Program-made: the position numbers and the translations under genes
Shown: one piece after another, positions 32,143-42,745 of the stretch
Position numbering within the stretch: position 1 is the first letter of the stretch
How the letters are laid out: every line of letters begins with the position of its first letter
Notes under the pieces: generated by a model
What the model saw: the letters and a program-made list of their open reading frames with translations, nothing else
What the model was told of the DNA's origin: nothing
Databases searched by the model: none
Assembly: GCA_011317545.1 (NCBI GenBank)
Contig: WUJK01000001.1
Location: 3,701,001-3,765,000 of the forward strand
Direction of reading: 5' to 3'
From: Coniella vitis
Lineage: Eukaryota; Ascomycota; Sordariomycetes; Diaporthales; Schizoparmaceae
DNA: 64,000 nucleotides

Positions 32143-32679
32143 ATGCAGCTGCCACACCTCTTCACAGCAGCTGCCACACAGGCCCTCGCCATCAACGCTG
32201 TAGCAGTGCAACCCCCTGTGCTCCCCCGGCAAACGAACCTTACCGACGCCCACCTCGCGGACTTCCGAACCTGGGGCGCGGCAGAGTGTCCGGGGGGGTT
32301 TGAGAATCAGGGCGAGTGGAACGAACAGCTCTTCAACCTCAACATCTGCTACCAGTTTCCCACAGCTCTCGAAGTGGTGTCAGTAATGCTTGAGAATATT
32401 GATACGGGTGCTTATATTACTTGCAATGGTAAGGTCTTTGCGGCTTGCTTCTGCACCTTTGTTCCGCTCACCTCGCACTGGCTCAAGAGCAAAAGCACAA
32501 CATTGGATTGAGATACTAACATGGTAAATCAACGAATAGCATATGTATACACAGACGATGACTGCACTGTAGATGGAGTCACATTACCTGGTGTCGGTGT
32601 CTGCTACACCTATACGCCAGCATCCGCCTCTGCAAATCCAGGCTTGGGCTCATACAAGATTGCCTGCGCCGACAACTAA
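32143..32679 (+). CDS. Small six-cysteine candidate secreted protein
   Basis: Two exons, 32143-32428 and 32540-32679, give 141 residues. The donor is GTAAGG, the branch-like TACTAAC lies 24 bases before the AATAG acceptor, and the join completes an Ala codon (G|CA). The N-terminus (MQLPHLFTAAATQALAI...) is a weak but plausible signal peptide followed by a proline-rich stretch and a possible Lys/Arg-type processing site (LPRQ). The mature part has six cysteines, in AECPGG, NICYQF, YITCN, DDDCTVDG, GVCYTY and IACADN, suggesting three disulphides. Acidic residues and a Tyr/Gly-rich C-terminus suit an extracellular protein. I do not recognise a named family; an effector-like or cell-wall-associated role is only a possibility. 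A TATA-like site and CT-rich tract lie about 230 bases upstream. Confidence 0.7.
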
Positions 32680-33443
32680 ACAAGCAATTTTCTGTTTATT
32701 TTCTTCTTCCATCTGCACCTTGTTTTGTTAATTTTGAACAAGCGCATATGATCACCGCAGTGCTTGATGAGGGAGACCACGAGATCTGCCTATATGCGGA
32801 TTTCCTGAACTACCAGGGCGCCATGAGCTCTGAACGATAATTATGGATAATGTGCGATGTGGTAATTGGGAATAAGAGGGCCACTAGATCTATTGTAAAT
32901 AGTATCAGCTAGACTCTCTATAAATATCACACCGAAACGTGGAAAGAAACTACTGTGAATATAAATCTTTTCTGAGAAGACGAGGCTTTAGGCACCCTCT
33001 TCGTCATCCGGCTTCTGGCTCCCATTCTCTTTCCATTACGAATTCAACTGTTGATAGGAACAGATTGCTGAGGTTTTGACCTTGATAAATATCGTGAAAG
33101 GAGTCGAAACTTGTGCCCATCCCTCGAACTGTACTCCTGTTTCTGTTGGAGAGATCGGCCCAGAACTGTTCTAAGTTCTTTGAGTGTTATATAATCTACG
33201 GTTGGTGGCCTTTGCTCCTGGATAGAGAAGGAGGTTCAGATGGCTACTTCCACGGTTACTTGGGTACATATGTGCATGCGGCACTGCAGTGTACCTGGAT
33301 ATGTAGCGCCGATGTATGCAGATACTGTGATTGGCTAGCTAGCACATTGACATCATCTGGCTCCAAAAAAGATTCCCCCTTTGAATGCTTCTGTTCCGTC
33401 CCACCACCACCACCACATCCGCACCCGCCACACTTCTCCGATC
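32680..33443. other. Intergenic region upstream of AIM32
   Basis: 764 bases with the 3' UTR of the small secreted-protein gene and the promoter of AIM32. Short frames only; a CCACCA-type run sits at about 33401-33415 in the likely 5' UTR. Confidence 0.45.
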
Positions 33444-34668
33444 ATGGCCTGGCATATTTTGACACGCCGCCTGGCGCGTCAGGCTGTACATGGATCTCAG
33501 AAAGGTGCCACCTCACAGCTGCGATCTTTTGCAATCACAGCTGCCGCCCGCGCCGCCCGCGCCGCGCCGCTCCCTTTTGCAACAGTTCCGACCTGCCCGT
33601 CGCCAACATGTGATTGTGCGCCGACGCCAGCCATGCCCGACGGCCTGCCGATCGATCATCAAGGGAAGCTCAACGGCCTCATCTCGACCTACGCCGAGCA
33701 GGTGCTCATCTGTACCGCCAAGGAAGATTGGCCCTCGCGCATCGAGGACGATAACAGCGGTGACAACTTGGCCGCCGACCTGAAGGAGCTGTTTGGCAGG
33801 GGCGGTATCTATTCCGACGTGAGTCGACGTGGCCATCCTGGCACTCATTGCGCCCTGATCTGTGCTTCTCCTGTATGTATGTGCGTCGCAGCGAGCTGAC
33901 GGTAAGTGGCCCCTTGTTGCACGCGATTCCGCACAGCCCTTCCACAACATCTCCACTCTCAACGCCTCTTTCCCCCCGTCTGTTCCCCAGAGGGCGGAGC
34001 TGGTCAATGCATCAGCCTACCTTCTGCCCAGCTTCAAGTACGTGCCGTTCCTGCCGCGCATCTCGTTTGAGAGCGTCGAGGCGCTGGCCAAGGGGTTCTT
34101 GCTGCCCCAACGCCTGCATCCCATGCACGACGGTCTATCGCCCATCCACCGCGACCGCTTGACGCGCAAGCCTGCCTACCAGAGTCTGCTCTACAAAGTC
34201 AGTGACGTAAATGACATACTGGTGTTGATTTGTGGCCATGGTGGCCGCGATATGCGCTGTGGGATCATGGCGCCAGTGCTGCGCGACGAGTTTGAGGCTC
34301 AGCTGCCCAAAGAGGGCGTTGAGGTCCTGCGCGGGCCTGTTGTGGTGCCCATGGAGCAAGACGTTGAGGCCATTGCTGGCCCGACAGCTCACGAGGCGGC
34401 GGCTCCGAGTCCTACCGCAAGAGTAGGCTTGATATCCCACATAGGAGGACACAAGTTTGCAGGCAATGTGATTGTTTACCTGCCGCCCTCTTTGCGCAGC
34501 AGCGACGGCAAGGACAAGCATCCTCTTGCTGGTCATGGCATCTGGTACGGCCGGGTTGAGCCCAAGCACGTCCAGGGTATTGTTCAAGAAACAATCAGGA
34601 GAGGAAACGTGATTGCAGACATGTTTAGAGGCGGTATCACGCCAGAGAGAGAGATACTCAGGTTATAG
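33444..34668 (+). CDS. AIM32: AIM32-type thioredoxin-like [2Fe-2S] protein
   Basis: Two exons, 33444-33818 and 33937-34668, joined in phase 0 (…YSD | PFHN…) give 368 residues. The N-terminus is Arg/Ala-rich with no acidic residue for the first 50 or so (MAWHILTRRLARQAVHGSQ), a mitochondrial import signal. The sucrase/ferredoxin-like domain follows. Its cluster ligands are visible: LICGHGGRDMRCG gives C224 and C233 (Cys-x8-Cys), and SHIGGHKFAGN gives H293 and H297 (His-x3-His). That spacing equals the Cys2/His2 non-Rieske cluster described for yeast Aim32/Apd1. Known: Aim32 acts in mitochondrial redox quality control; the exact reaction is unsettled. The 118-nt intron contains an internal GTAAGT donor-like site preceded by an acceptor-like AG. 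It stands 441 bases upstream of CYC2 on the same strand. Confidence 0.88.
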
Positions 34669-35109
34669 AAGTGATATATAATGCAGAATAGAACACTCAC
34701 CTCCTTGTTATATGCATGTGGCTATGGAATCAATGTGTGGAAATTGAGATGCGACGCAATTTGAAGGACGCCCCAAAATGAATATTAGGGGGAGCGACGA
34801 TGGCATTTCGAGCTTTGCAACGTTGTCAATCTGGGGCAAAGTTCAAGAGACAAGATCAGGATTCAAAGGAAAGTAGTTGTCATTTCTTGGCTCGAAATGC
34901 AATCCCGAAGTGCGGTGCTGTGTATTGGTGCCCATAAGGTTGCGCGGAGTTGTATGCAGGTTTTCAATGACACGCGCCCGCCGGTGGGATTTTCTCGCTC
35001 TTTTCGCCCCGTCCCAACTTGAACTTCGTCTTTTTGCCCAGCCGCAACGCAAGTGTCATTAGCCTCCTCACCCATGGTCCAATTCTTCAGCAATCAATAA
35101 CCTGCCGCC
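34669..35109. other. Intergenic region between AIM32 and CYC2
   Basis: 441 bases between two same-strand genes, holding the AIM32 3' UTR and the CYC2 promoter. No coding region or repeat was recognised. Confidence 0.5.
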
Positions 35110-36936
35110 ATGATCACTTGGCCAGCTGAAGCTATGCACAGCTCACGCCAATTCCGCCTCTCGGTGTGGCGCTGGCGGGGCTCAATATTCAACCCGCGAC
35201 TCCAGACTCGCTCATCACGACGAGCCTTTGCCCACACCCCTCGCCTTCTCGAAGCCTCTAGAAATGGTATTGAGGAGCACGGGCAACATGAAAGCAATAA
35301 CGCAAAGCACAAGCAAGCTGCACTCGCCCTCGAGGAGGAGCTATCTCCTTCTGCAAAGACACCATCAGCACCACCACCACCACCACCAAACGAGCCACCT
35401 CGCCCATCGGGCACCCGCTCACGCAGTCCCATTCTCATCCACTTTGCCGCCCTCAGCGCCGTTCTCGCCGGCGGGCTCTACTATGCCAACGAAACGCGCA
35501 AGTCCCGCTTCCTGCTCAACGATACGCGCTTCATGCCATGTCCAGTGCTCGCCAACGAGCCCCTCGACGGCAGCGATAACGCCTTCATCCTCACCATCCA
35601 GACACCCCTGACGGCACTCATCCAGACAGCCGCCACGCGGACAAACTACGATGTCGTGGATGGGGCTTACCGTCATGGTTTGTGGAGTGTGGAGGTAAAG
35701 CAGCCGCAGCTGCAGATTGCGAGGAATTATACGCCTCTTCCGCCAATGCTCTCCTCTTCATCATCATCATCATCATCACCATCATCATCTCGTTCAATAC
35801 CACAGCTTGATGAGAGCAGCTCTACTCAGCCTACGCAACCTTCTTCTTTGTCATTTGTCAAACAAGAGCAACAAACAGACCTCGAGGCACAACGCCGCCT
35901 CCGTGCAGGCCTCGTCCCACTTTCCTTTTACATCCGCCGCTACGACAGCGGCGAAGTCTCCACGTACCTCTCACGCATGAAACCGGGCGATCTCGTTGAG
36001 ATTCGCGGCCCCCATCTGGGGTTTGACCTGGCAGCGCGCCTGGGTGAGGTGGGCGACAAGGTTGTGTTTCTGGCGGGCGGCACGGGCATAGCGCCTGCGA
36101 TGCAGGCTGCTGCGAAGCTATTGCAGTCGGGGGTGGTGGACGACTCGCAGTCTCCCGGAGAGAGCAATGACAGCAGCAATCCCCACGTCCAACACGTCAC
36201 GATCTTGTGGGCCAACAGATCTGCTGCCGACTGCGCGGGGTGCGAACGACTCAAAACAGCTGCGACGGATTCTTCTCGTGGCTTCTGGTCTTGGATACCC
36301 GGCGGTCGTCGCCAAGCATTAGCACCCTCCTCCTCCTCCTCCTCCTCCTCCTCCTCCTCCTCGTCATCGTCATCACCATTCCAAGATAACGCTGACGAGC
36401 CTTCCACCGCGGTCATGCACCAACTGCGCGCCCTTCAACGAGCCTACGCTGAACAGGGGAAAACGCTCCAAGTACAGTGCGTGGTTGATGAGGAAGGTAG
36501 TAGGATAGATGCGCATGATATCACGAGGGCTGTTTCGGCAAGGGCCCAAGGTCACACACAAGCAGGAGCAGCGGTAGTGGCAACAACCACAGCCACGACG
36601 ACAGAGCGTCTGCAGAGCAGTTCTTCTACTTGCGACCTACACGCTCAGCAACGTCTCGAGCACGCTACTGAGAGCGACGATACTGTGCTCAGCGGCGATG
36701 GAGCCAGGACAGGCAACGACGATTTCAAGACCAAGCACTGCAATTGTACCGGCGGCAGCGGCGCTGGGAAGAATCTCTTCTTGATTTCCGGCCCGGATGG
36801 CTTCGTGAGCACCTACGTCGGTCCGAAGATATGGACTGATGGTGCTGAACGACAGGGTCGGGTGGGAGGTGTAGTGGCCGAGTTGATGAAGAAGGATCCC
36901 CAGCTATGGAAAGACTGGCTTGTACTCAAGCAGTGA
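35110..36936 (+). CDS. CYC2: CYC2-type mitochondrial FAD oxidoreductase (cytochrome c haem attachment)
   Basis: A single exon of 608 residues. The first 45 residues are Arg/Ser-rich with almost no acid, a mitochondrial leader; Met9 is an alternative start. A membrane helix follows at about 107-124 (ILIHFAALSAVLAGGLYY), so the enzyme is anchored in the inner membrane. The flavin domain comes next, with a SFYIRRYDSGEVSTYLSRM segment, PGDLVEIRGPHLGF, then the nucleotide-binding loop FLAGGTGIAP (residues 320-329), and FLISGPDGFV near residue 560. Known: yeast Cyc2p is an FAD protein that reduces haem for its attachment to cytochrome c. Compared with yeast (about 366 residues) this protein is much longer, due to low-complexity inserts including two serine homopolymers and a Thr/Ala/Ser-rich stretch between the nucleotide loop and the last strand. 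Confidence 0.85.
   Translation: MITWPAEAMHSSRQFRLSVWRWRGSIFNPRLQTRSSRRAFAHTPRLLEASRNGIEEHGQHESNNAKHKQAALALEEELSPSAKTPSAPPPPPPNEPPRPSGTRSRSPILIHFAALSAVLAGGLYYANETRKSRFLLNDTRFMPCPVLANEPLDGSDNAFILTIQTPLTALIQTAATRTNYDVVDGAYRHGLWSVEVKQPQLQIARNYTPLPPMLSSSSSSSSSPSSSRSIPQLDESSSTQPTQPSSLSFVKQEQQTDLEAQRRLRAGLVPLSFYIRRYDSGEVSTYLSRMKPGDLVEIRGPHLGFDLAARLGEVGDKVVFLAGGTGIAPAMQAAAKLLQSGVVDDSQSPGESNDSSNPHVQHVTILWANRSAADCAGCERLKTAATDSSRGFWSWIPGGRRQALAPSSSSSSSSSSSSSSSSPFQDNADEPSTAVMHQLRALQRAYAEQGKTLQVQCVVDEEGSRIDAHDITRAVSARAQGHTQAGAAVVATTTATTTERLQSSSSTCDLHAQQRLEHATESDDTVLSGDGARTGNDDFKTKHCNCTGGSGAGKNLFLISGPDGFVSTYVGPKIWTDGAERQGRVGGVVAELMKKDPQLWKDWLVLKQ
35752..35790. repeat. Serine-coding (TCA)n tract in CYC2
   Basis: A run of TCN, mainly TCA, codons interrupted by one CCA, encoding SSSSSSSSSPSSS between the first flavin-domain strands. 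Probably length-polymorphic. Confidence 0.85.
36328..36375. repeat. Serine-coding (TCC)n tract in CYC2
   Basis: Eleven TCC codons followed by TCG/TCA codons encode sixteen serines in a row, in a surface insert after the nucleotide-binding loop. The opposite strand reads as poly-Glu, which produces a spurious acidic frame. Confidence 0.9.
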
Positions 36937-37338
36937 ATGGACTACTATGCCTGGGAATTGTCTACTTCTTTCTAGCGGCGTGAAACGTTTACATCAGTAG
37001 GATAGCTCAGAGCAGCACGTTCGGGATTCAGCAAAGAGGATATCATGCAAGGATACCCAAGTGTACTGATATGCAGCATCATAGACTTAGATACGGCCCA
37101 CAGCTCTTATTTTCTGTTCTTTTTCTTTTTACCAATGGACCGCTCACTTCCTGTACTTAGGTAAACCTAAATATTTATATCCCTAGGCATACACGACCCC
37201 ATACAAACAAAAACGCAAATACACTTTGATCCAAACGCCTAGCTAGCAATGGCCACAAGGACAAAACCGAGAAACTTATGCGAAAACGCGATTCTATAAC
37301 GTGTCATGCTTCCCCCTTTCCCTTCCATCTCCTTTCAA
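36937..37338. other. Intergenic region between convergent CYC2 and NEO1
   Basis: 402 bases shared by two 3' UTRs. Contains ACTTAGGTAAACCTAAATA (about 37156-37174), a small inverted repeat. No gene. Confidence 0.5.
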
Positions 37339-40300
37339 TCAAATACCTTGAACCTTGCGATAAGACGGCGGCTTCATTGTTCTCCTAATCACCTTCCCAG
37401 CATACGGAGGGATAAGCGACACGGCTCCAACAGCTAATACACGCCAGTAGAAGCCCCTGTTATTTGATTGTCAGTCGACCTGGTTCATGATCTAAATCGT
37501 ATGAATGGGGGGGGGGGGGGAAGGGTCATGAGAGGATTTTGCTTACCACGTGAGAATGAATGCCAAATCAAAGTAGCCGCCCAAGAACGGAATGGACCCC
37601 ACATACATCAAGAATGTCCCGACGATAGAGATGATGTTGACAGGATGCCAGGTTGTAATCTCAATCGCCACCATCAACAACTCGTTGAGAACCAGCACCG
37701 TAAAGCTGACCGCTACCATTCTTGGACCATCTACCTCTGTCAGAAGCTGTGAGAGCCCTTGGATCATGGTCCCCTGGTAGATGCTCACAAATACCCACAC
37801 AAAAAACGTTCGGTAGGAAAGCGAGCGGCCTTCTGTAAGCTCCTTGTACAGTTCAGGGTAGAGATTGGCCAGTTCCTCATCGACATCCTTGTCTAAAGTG
37901 AGCGAAAAGACGGGGGCTGCCGTGTACACGGTTGCATAGCCCACGAGCAGCCAGTCCTTGTACAGACCCTCGGGCTCAAATTTAATGGCGATGCTATACA
38001 TCGTCTGGCAGACGGCGATGATGAGACCACGGTGAATAACAAATTGCGCCAGTTTGGCGCTGCGCTTGTAGCTATTGCGACCGTGCCATACCAATAGCTT
38101 GGTCAGGTGGAAAAATTGCTCGATGGAGAAATCAGCCGCGAGAGAGGCCTGTCGTCCTTCTTTACCCACGATACCGACACCCACATCTGCTGCTTGAATC
38201 ATTGAAACATCGTTGCCACCGTCTCCAATACAACATACGCGCTTCTTGGTGAAATCTTTGATGAGCTTGGCGACTTCAGCCTTTTGCGTTGGAGAACACC
38301 GGCAAGCGACGACAGTCGGCAGTCGGACAGCCACCGAAATAAACTCAGTTCGGTAATGTGTCAGGAAAAGAGCAAGACTTTCGCCATCAATCAAAAGACA
38401 TGAGTCAACTTTGCTCTTCAGGAAGTCCAGATGATCCTGCGCCTGGTCCTTTCTTTTCAGCTTGGCCACTGTGTAGATGTACTGGCCACGCGCAACAAGC
38501 TTGGAGCTCACTGCCACACAGCGAGCAGTCTCGACCTTGTCGCCCGTCAACATCCAAATCTTGATTCCAGCGTTCCTGAGGAGCTCGAGCGATGGCTTGA
38601 CATCCTTCTGGAGCTTGTCTTCGACACCGGTCACGCCCAAGAGCTCAAGATCACGCTCGAGGTACTGTGAAACGATTCTCTGCATCCCGATATCACGGCC
38701 GCTAATTGCCAAGGACGCCTCATTGTACTTGGTCTTGAACTCGCGATATTCTGCCGCAGATAATCGCTTTCGACCTACAACCAAGGTGCGCAAACCTTCA
38801 CGAGCCATATTGGCAGTCTCTTCATCCAGCCAATCGTTTGCAGCTACAATGGAACCCATGACCGTATCGGCACCCTTTTGGTAGAACCATATTTCGCCGT
38901 CTGACGTTTCTGGCGTAGAGTTGGAGTGCTCCAAGAACTGGACAATGATTCCCATCCTCTTGCCGTCTGACGTAAAGGGGAACACCTCCAAGATGCGCAC
39001 CTGAACAACAGGTCGGCCTGTCTCTGATGATTCGAGCAACATACTCTTGCGGTCCCGGTACGACAACCGTAGACCTACAGCCTCGGTCCACCGGACGATG
39101 GCAATTTCATCAGGCGAAGATGCTTGGTAAGAAGTGACGATCTTGCCATCCTCTTCATCGGTTGTAGGAGTGACATTGTGGCATAGAGCAAGGGCCAAGA
39201 CAACATCGCGCACCCTTGTGCCGATCTCACGGCGCGTCCGAGTGGCTCCAACATTGGCAGTGGCAGCAAAGGTTGACGATGGTGTGATAAGCGCAGAGCT
39301 GGAAGTTGTGGCTGTAGAGGCGTGGATTTGAAATCCCTGCTTCACATATGCTGAAACCTCGTCCATGGCTTCGTTGGCATAGGACACTGTACCCACGTGG
39401 ATCTTTTTCATCTCCATCTCGTTCTGCGTCAGAGTTCCCGTCTTGTCACTGAGCAGGTATTCAATGCGACCCAAATCCTCTGGGATGGTGCTCGTGCGCA
39501 CCACTGCACCCGGAATACCCGGGTCGCGCTGGATGAACCAAGAATACACGCTCTTGCCCAAGTCGAGATTGACACGTAGACTGATGGGTACGATTGTGGA
39601 GAACAGGACCAGGAATCGCATAATCTTGACATACCAAATATTCCCTGGCACATTTCCGAATCCCTCAAGAGCAACGAGTATAATGGAGAGCCCGAGTGTA
39701 AGTGCGCAGAGGATCTTGGTCAGCGAGTTGATTTCGTATTCCAAAAGACCAATCTTGGTTCGGGAGGGAGCCGTGGACAGCGCCGAGCGCGTCTGAGGTC
39801 CAGTGTAGACAATGACAGCAAGTGTGGTTGCGTTGGAAGCAATGACTGTGTTTGCCCACGCAGTGTTGTCAATTGACAGAGGAGCAGAGATGGGGGAGTC
39901 TCCGTCATCACGCATGCCCGTAGTGTTGCCCATGGCCTCCTGCCTCGACCGGAACAGTTCCAGAGTCCCGACGAACTCGTTGACCTTTTTGTCCGGCTTG
40001 CCGCCCGTGACGCGAAGACGAACCAACTCTTCAGTCGCGAGACCTTGGGATAATGGAGATGCCAGTCTCAGTTTCCAGTCCGTCTCGCCATCAAGCTGGT
40101 CAGTCCGGATGAACGTCTCTCCTCCAGGGCCGGATTTCTGTTCAGATTCGCCGGTGGCAAGAAGTTCCGCACTGCCTTCACCAGCTTCGTCAATGTTGCC
40201 AAGCAGATCTTGCTGCGGCTCGGAAGCTGGTTCAATGGCCGGATCGATTTGTTCTGCCGCAGAGAAGCACTGCAAAATAACCACGTCTGCAGGTACTCTG

Positions 40301-41376
40301 TGGCCCTTCTCAAGCTTCAATACATCACCAACCTTGAGGTCTTTGGACTTTTTGCTGATTTCGCGAGTGTGTGATGACTGTGCTTTCCTGAACCCTTCGC
40401 CCTCTGTCTGCTCTTCCTCCTCTTGGATATCCGATAACCTATCTCTTTCTGGCATTTTTCCCTTTCTACCTTTGCGCATACTTGCTGACTTGAGCGCTTT
40501 CAGCGGACGACCTGATGCCTGGGCCCTACCCGGCTCATCGAAGACTACGACCGTGTACGGCTCTGAATTAGCCTCATTGTCTCTCCGTCTTCTCTCCACG
40601 TCATCGTACGCCTCTTTCCCCATAGTAATCATGAGCACGAACGCCAATGGTCCGATATAGGTAGAGAGATAGCCAATTCTTAGCGCTGGTATCGCTTGTG
40701 ACAAAGCAACCAGTAAAAAGTACATGTTAAAGAAGAAGGAGAACTCGTTGTATAGCGTGATGGGAAGAAAGGTGAAGGCGGTGTATTTGGCATTGGAGAC
40801 GAGGTTGGGCGGGAACCGGATCGACTGGTTGGACCCTACGGCCACGAGCCTCGAGGCAGATGGGTCGTCGTCGTCCTTGTCCTCATCGTTCTCGCCGTGT
40901 TGGTCACCTCCGCTGGCCGAGGACATGAAGCTTGGTAGTCGAAGACCGCCGCCCCGGCTGGAGTCTTTCTTGTGGCCATTGGCACGACGGGAGGGTTCGT
41001 CGTGTTCGCGCAAAAAGGGAGCGTCCTCGCCGGAATTGCCTCGACTCGAGTGGCCATCGCCGTCGGCATCGGCTTCGGTGTGTGGCAGCAGGGCTTCATC
41101 GTCGTCGAACCCGTCGTCCGCTCCACGGCCCAGCCCGCCGTAGCCTTTGCTGGACTTGCCGTTGCGCCGCAAACTACCCATACGAAGGTTGCGCAAGGCT
41201 ATCCTTGGGGCCCTCTGCTCGGCTTCACGCTCGTGTCGTAGCAGGCCTGGACTGTTGCGGGGCGCATCGGCAGGCAGGGGGTCGAGCTCATGGAGATCAA
41301 TCTCGAGGTCGGAGTCGGAGTCGTCGGCGGGTGAATCTGGCGGCTCTGTGGGATGGTATGGGGTTGGAGGAGGCAT
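37339..41376 (-). CDS. NEO1: NEO1-type phospholipid flippase (P4-ATPase)
   Basis: Two exons, 41376-37547 and 37456-37339, joined inside the Trp codon of LTW (TG|G) over a 90-nt intron, give 1315 residues. The open frame of exon 1 stops directly after the donor; the short last exon adds GFYWRVLAV...PPYAGKVIRRTMKPPSYRKVQGI, a conserved Neo1-like ending with a last membrane helix and cytosolic tail. P4-ATPase marks are present: actuator DGET (FIRTDQLDGETDWK), the phosphorylation site LLSDKTGTLTQNE (D644), IVPISLRVNLDLGK in helix 4, and the hinge GDGGNDVSMIQ. The long N-terminus is acidic and low in complexity (about 170 residues). Known: Neo1/ATP9 works at Golgi and endosomes without a Cdc50 partner to keep phosphatidylethanolamine asymmetry. 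Divergent from SEC16. Confidence 0.93.
37507..37520. repeat. Poly-G tract (14 G) inside the NEO1 intron
   Basis: Fourteen consecutive G on the plus strand (poly-C in the pre-mRNA), 26 bases from the 5' splice site. Length variation here would not alter coding unless splicing is affected. Confidence 0.85.
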
Positions 41377-42745
41377 GCCGCAGGTGGTGGGAGAGGCGCT
41401 GGGCTCAGAGAGCAGAGCACGGGAGCGAGAAAGGATTGACCGAGTTTATCTGTTGACGTGTACGTGGGACCGGGACAAATGCAGCGTCTGGGGCGTCTAA
41501 GCGGTCGAGTGGGTGTGCCCAGGCTGGAGCTAGAATGCCATCGTCTTTCCAGTGTTCCCGTCTCTTTGCAGCTGCTGGAGACCCAATGACCCGATCTGTA
41601 ATGGCGCAAGAGGACTGATTGTGCGTGTGTGTTGGCTGTAATTCTTGCGGGAACCATCAATGCCGCCAAGTTCGTAGCAAGGCTGGCTTGCTGTTTGGCT
41701 GCTGCTGGCTGCAATGACTCGCTGCAGTGACTGACTGACGCAGGTGAGAGAAGTGGACAGCTCAACTGCACGTCGGTCGCCCTTTGTGATAAGATGATTT
41801 GAATGACAGGTGGTGACAGGGCACGTACTACTAATGTAGGTGAGGGTACTATGTACTTTGTATCCAAGTACGGCATACGGCAAGGACGGGTGTTTCTTTG
41901 CTGTAAAAGCGGCGTCAGCATGCTGTGCTGCGGCATGTTTTACGGGCACTGCGGGCCTGGCTGTGGGTATGGGCTCTGCGTGGCCCGCCGCCTAAAGATA
42001 GCTTCAATTAGGTAACTTCGGTACATCCTGGCCGTTGGCTACAGGGGGCTGCTACAGGGGTGTCAGCACCAGCACACTACTATGTAACGCCCAGGGCTGC
42101 TAGGCTATTCTGCCGCTGCAGTTCGCACATCACCAGGCCCTGTACTATAGTACTATGTATGTACTGTGCACTACATAGAGTAGGGGCTGCATATGCGCTA
42201 GAAGCACTTGAGCTGCGCCCGCAGGTGCAAGCGAAGGTGTGTTTGGTGGCCAAGGCAAGGCCAGCTTTCCAGATCGCCCGAGACTTGACGTGCTGGAATG
42301 ACAGCCGACAACATCTTTGCCAATTTTTCCCTTGTCCGCCATCTTCACGACGCCAACGATCACCGCGACGCGAGTTGCAAGCCAGCATTTGCGCCTCGCC
42401 CACATATAGATTTTGATCCTTTCAGCAGCTGGCAACGGCCCTAGGATGACATTGCGTCCAAGATGAAGCATTGCTCTTAAACGGAAGACTCTCATGCTCG
42501 CCACAGTTCCCGCAACGCGACTCCACTGTACAAGTAAGTCAGTATCGCCATTGCTTGTTGACCTTCCCGGATGACGGTGGCAGGATAGTCGTCCCAATCG
42601 AAGGCTTTTTAACTGATCTCAAGCTAAGATGGTACTGACTGACTAACTGACTGACTGACATATGCTGCTTATAGTAATATCGCGATATATCTACTTTTCC
42701 GCCGGCCAGATTCGTGCATTGCCCGTCTATTCTATCTAATACACC
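41377..42745. promoter_or_regulatory. Divergent intergenic region, NEO1 / SEC16
   Basis: 1.37 kb between the divergent starts of two membrane-traffic genes. It contains three copies of TACTATGTA (41847, 42078, 42151), a CTGA microsatellite (42632-42660) and a perfect ATATCGCGATAT palindrome (42677-42688) 58 bases from the SEC16 ATG. Frames on both strands in this stretch do not look like protein. Confidence 0.45.
42632..42660. repeat. CTGA microsatellite upstream of SEC16
   Basis: About six tandem ACTG/CTGA units with one CTAA variant, roughly 90-115 bases upstream of the SEC16 start, probably in the 5' UTR or core promoter. Confidence 0.8.

Noticed and set aside
35940..36416. Poly-Glu minus-strand frame
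   Set aside because: Antisense image of the serine tract in CYC2.
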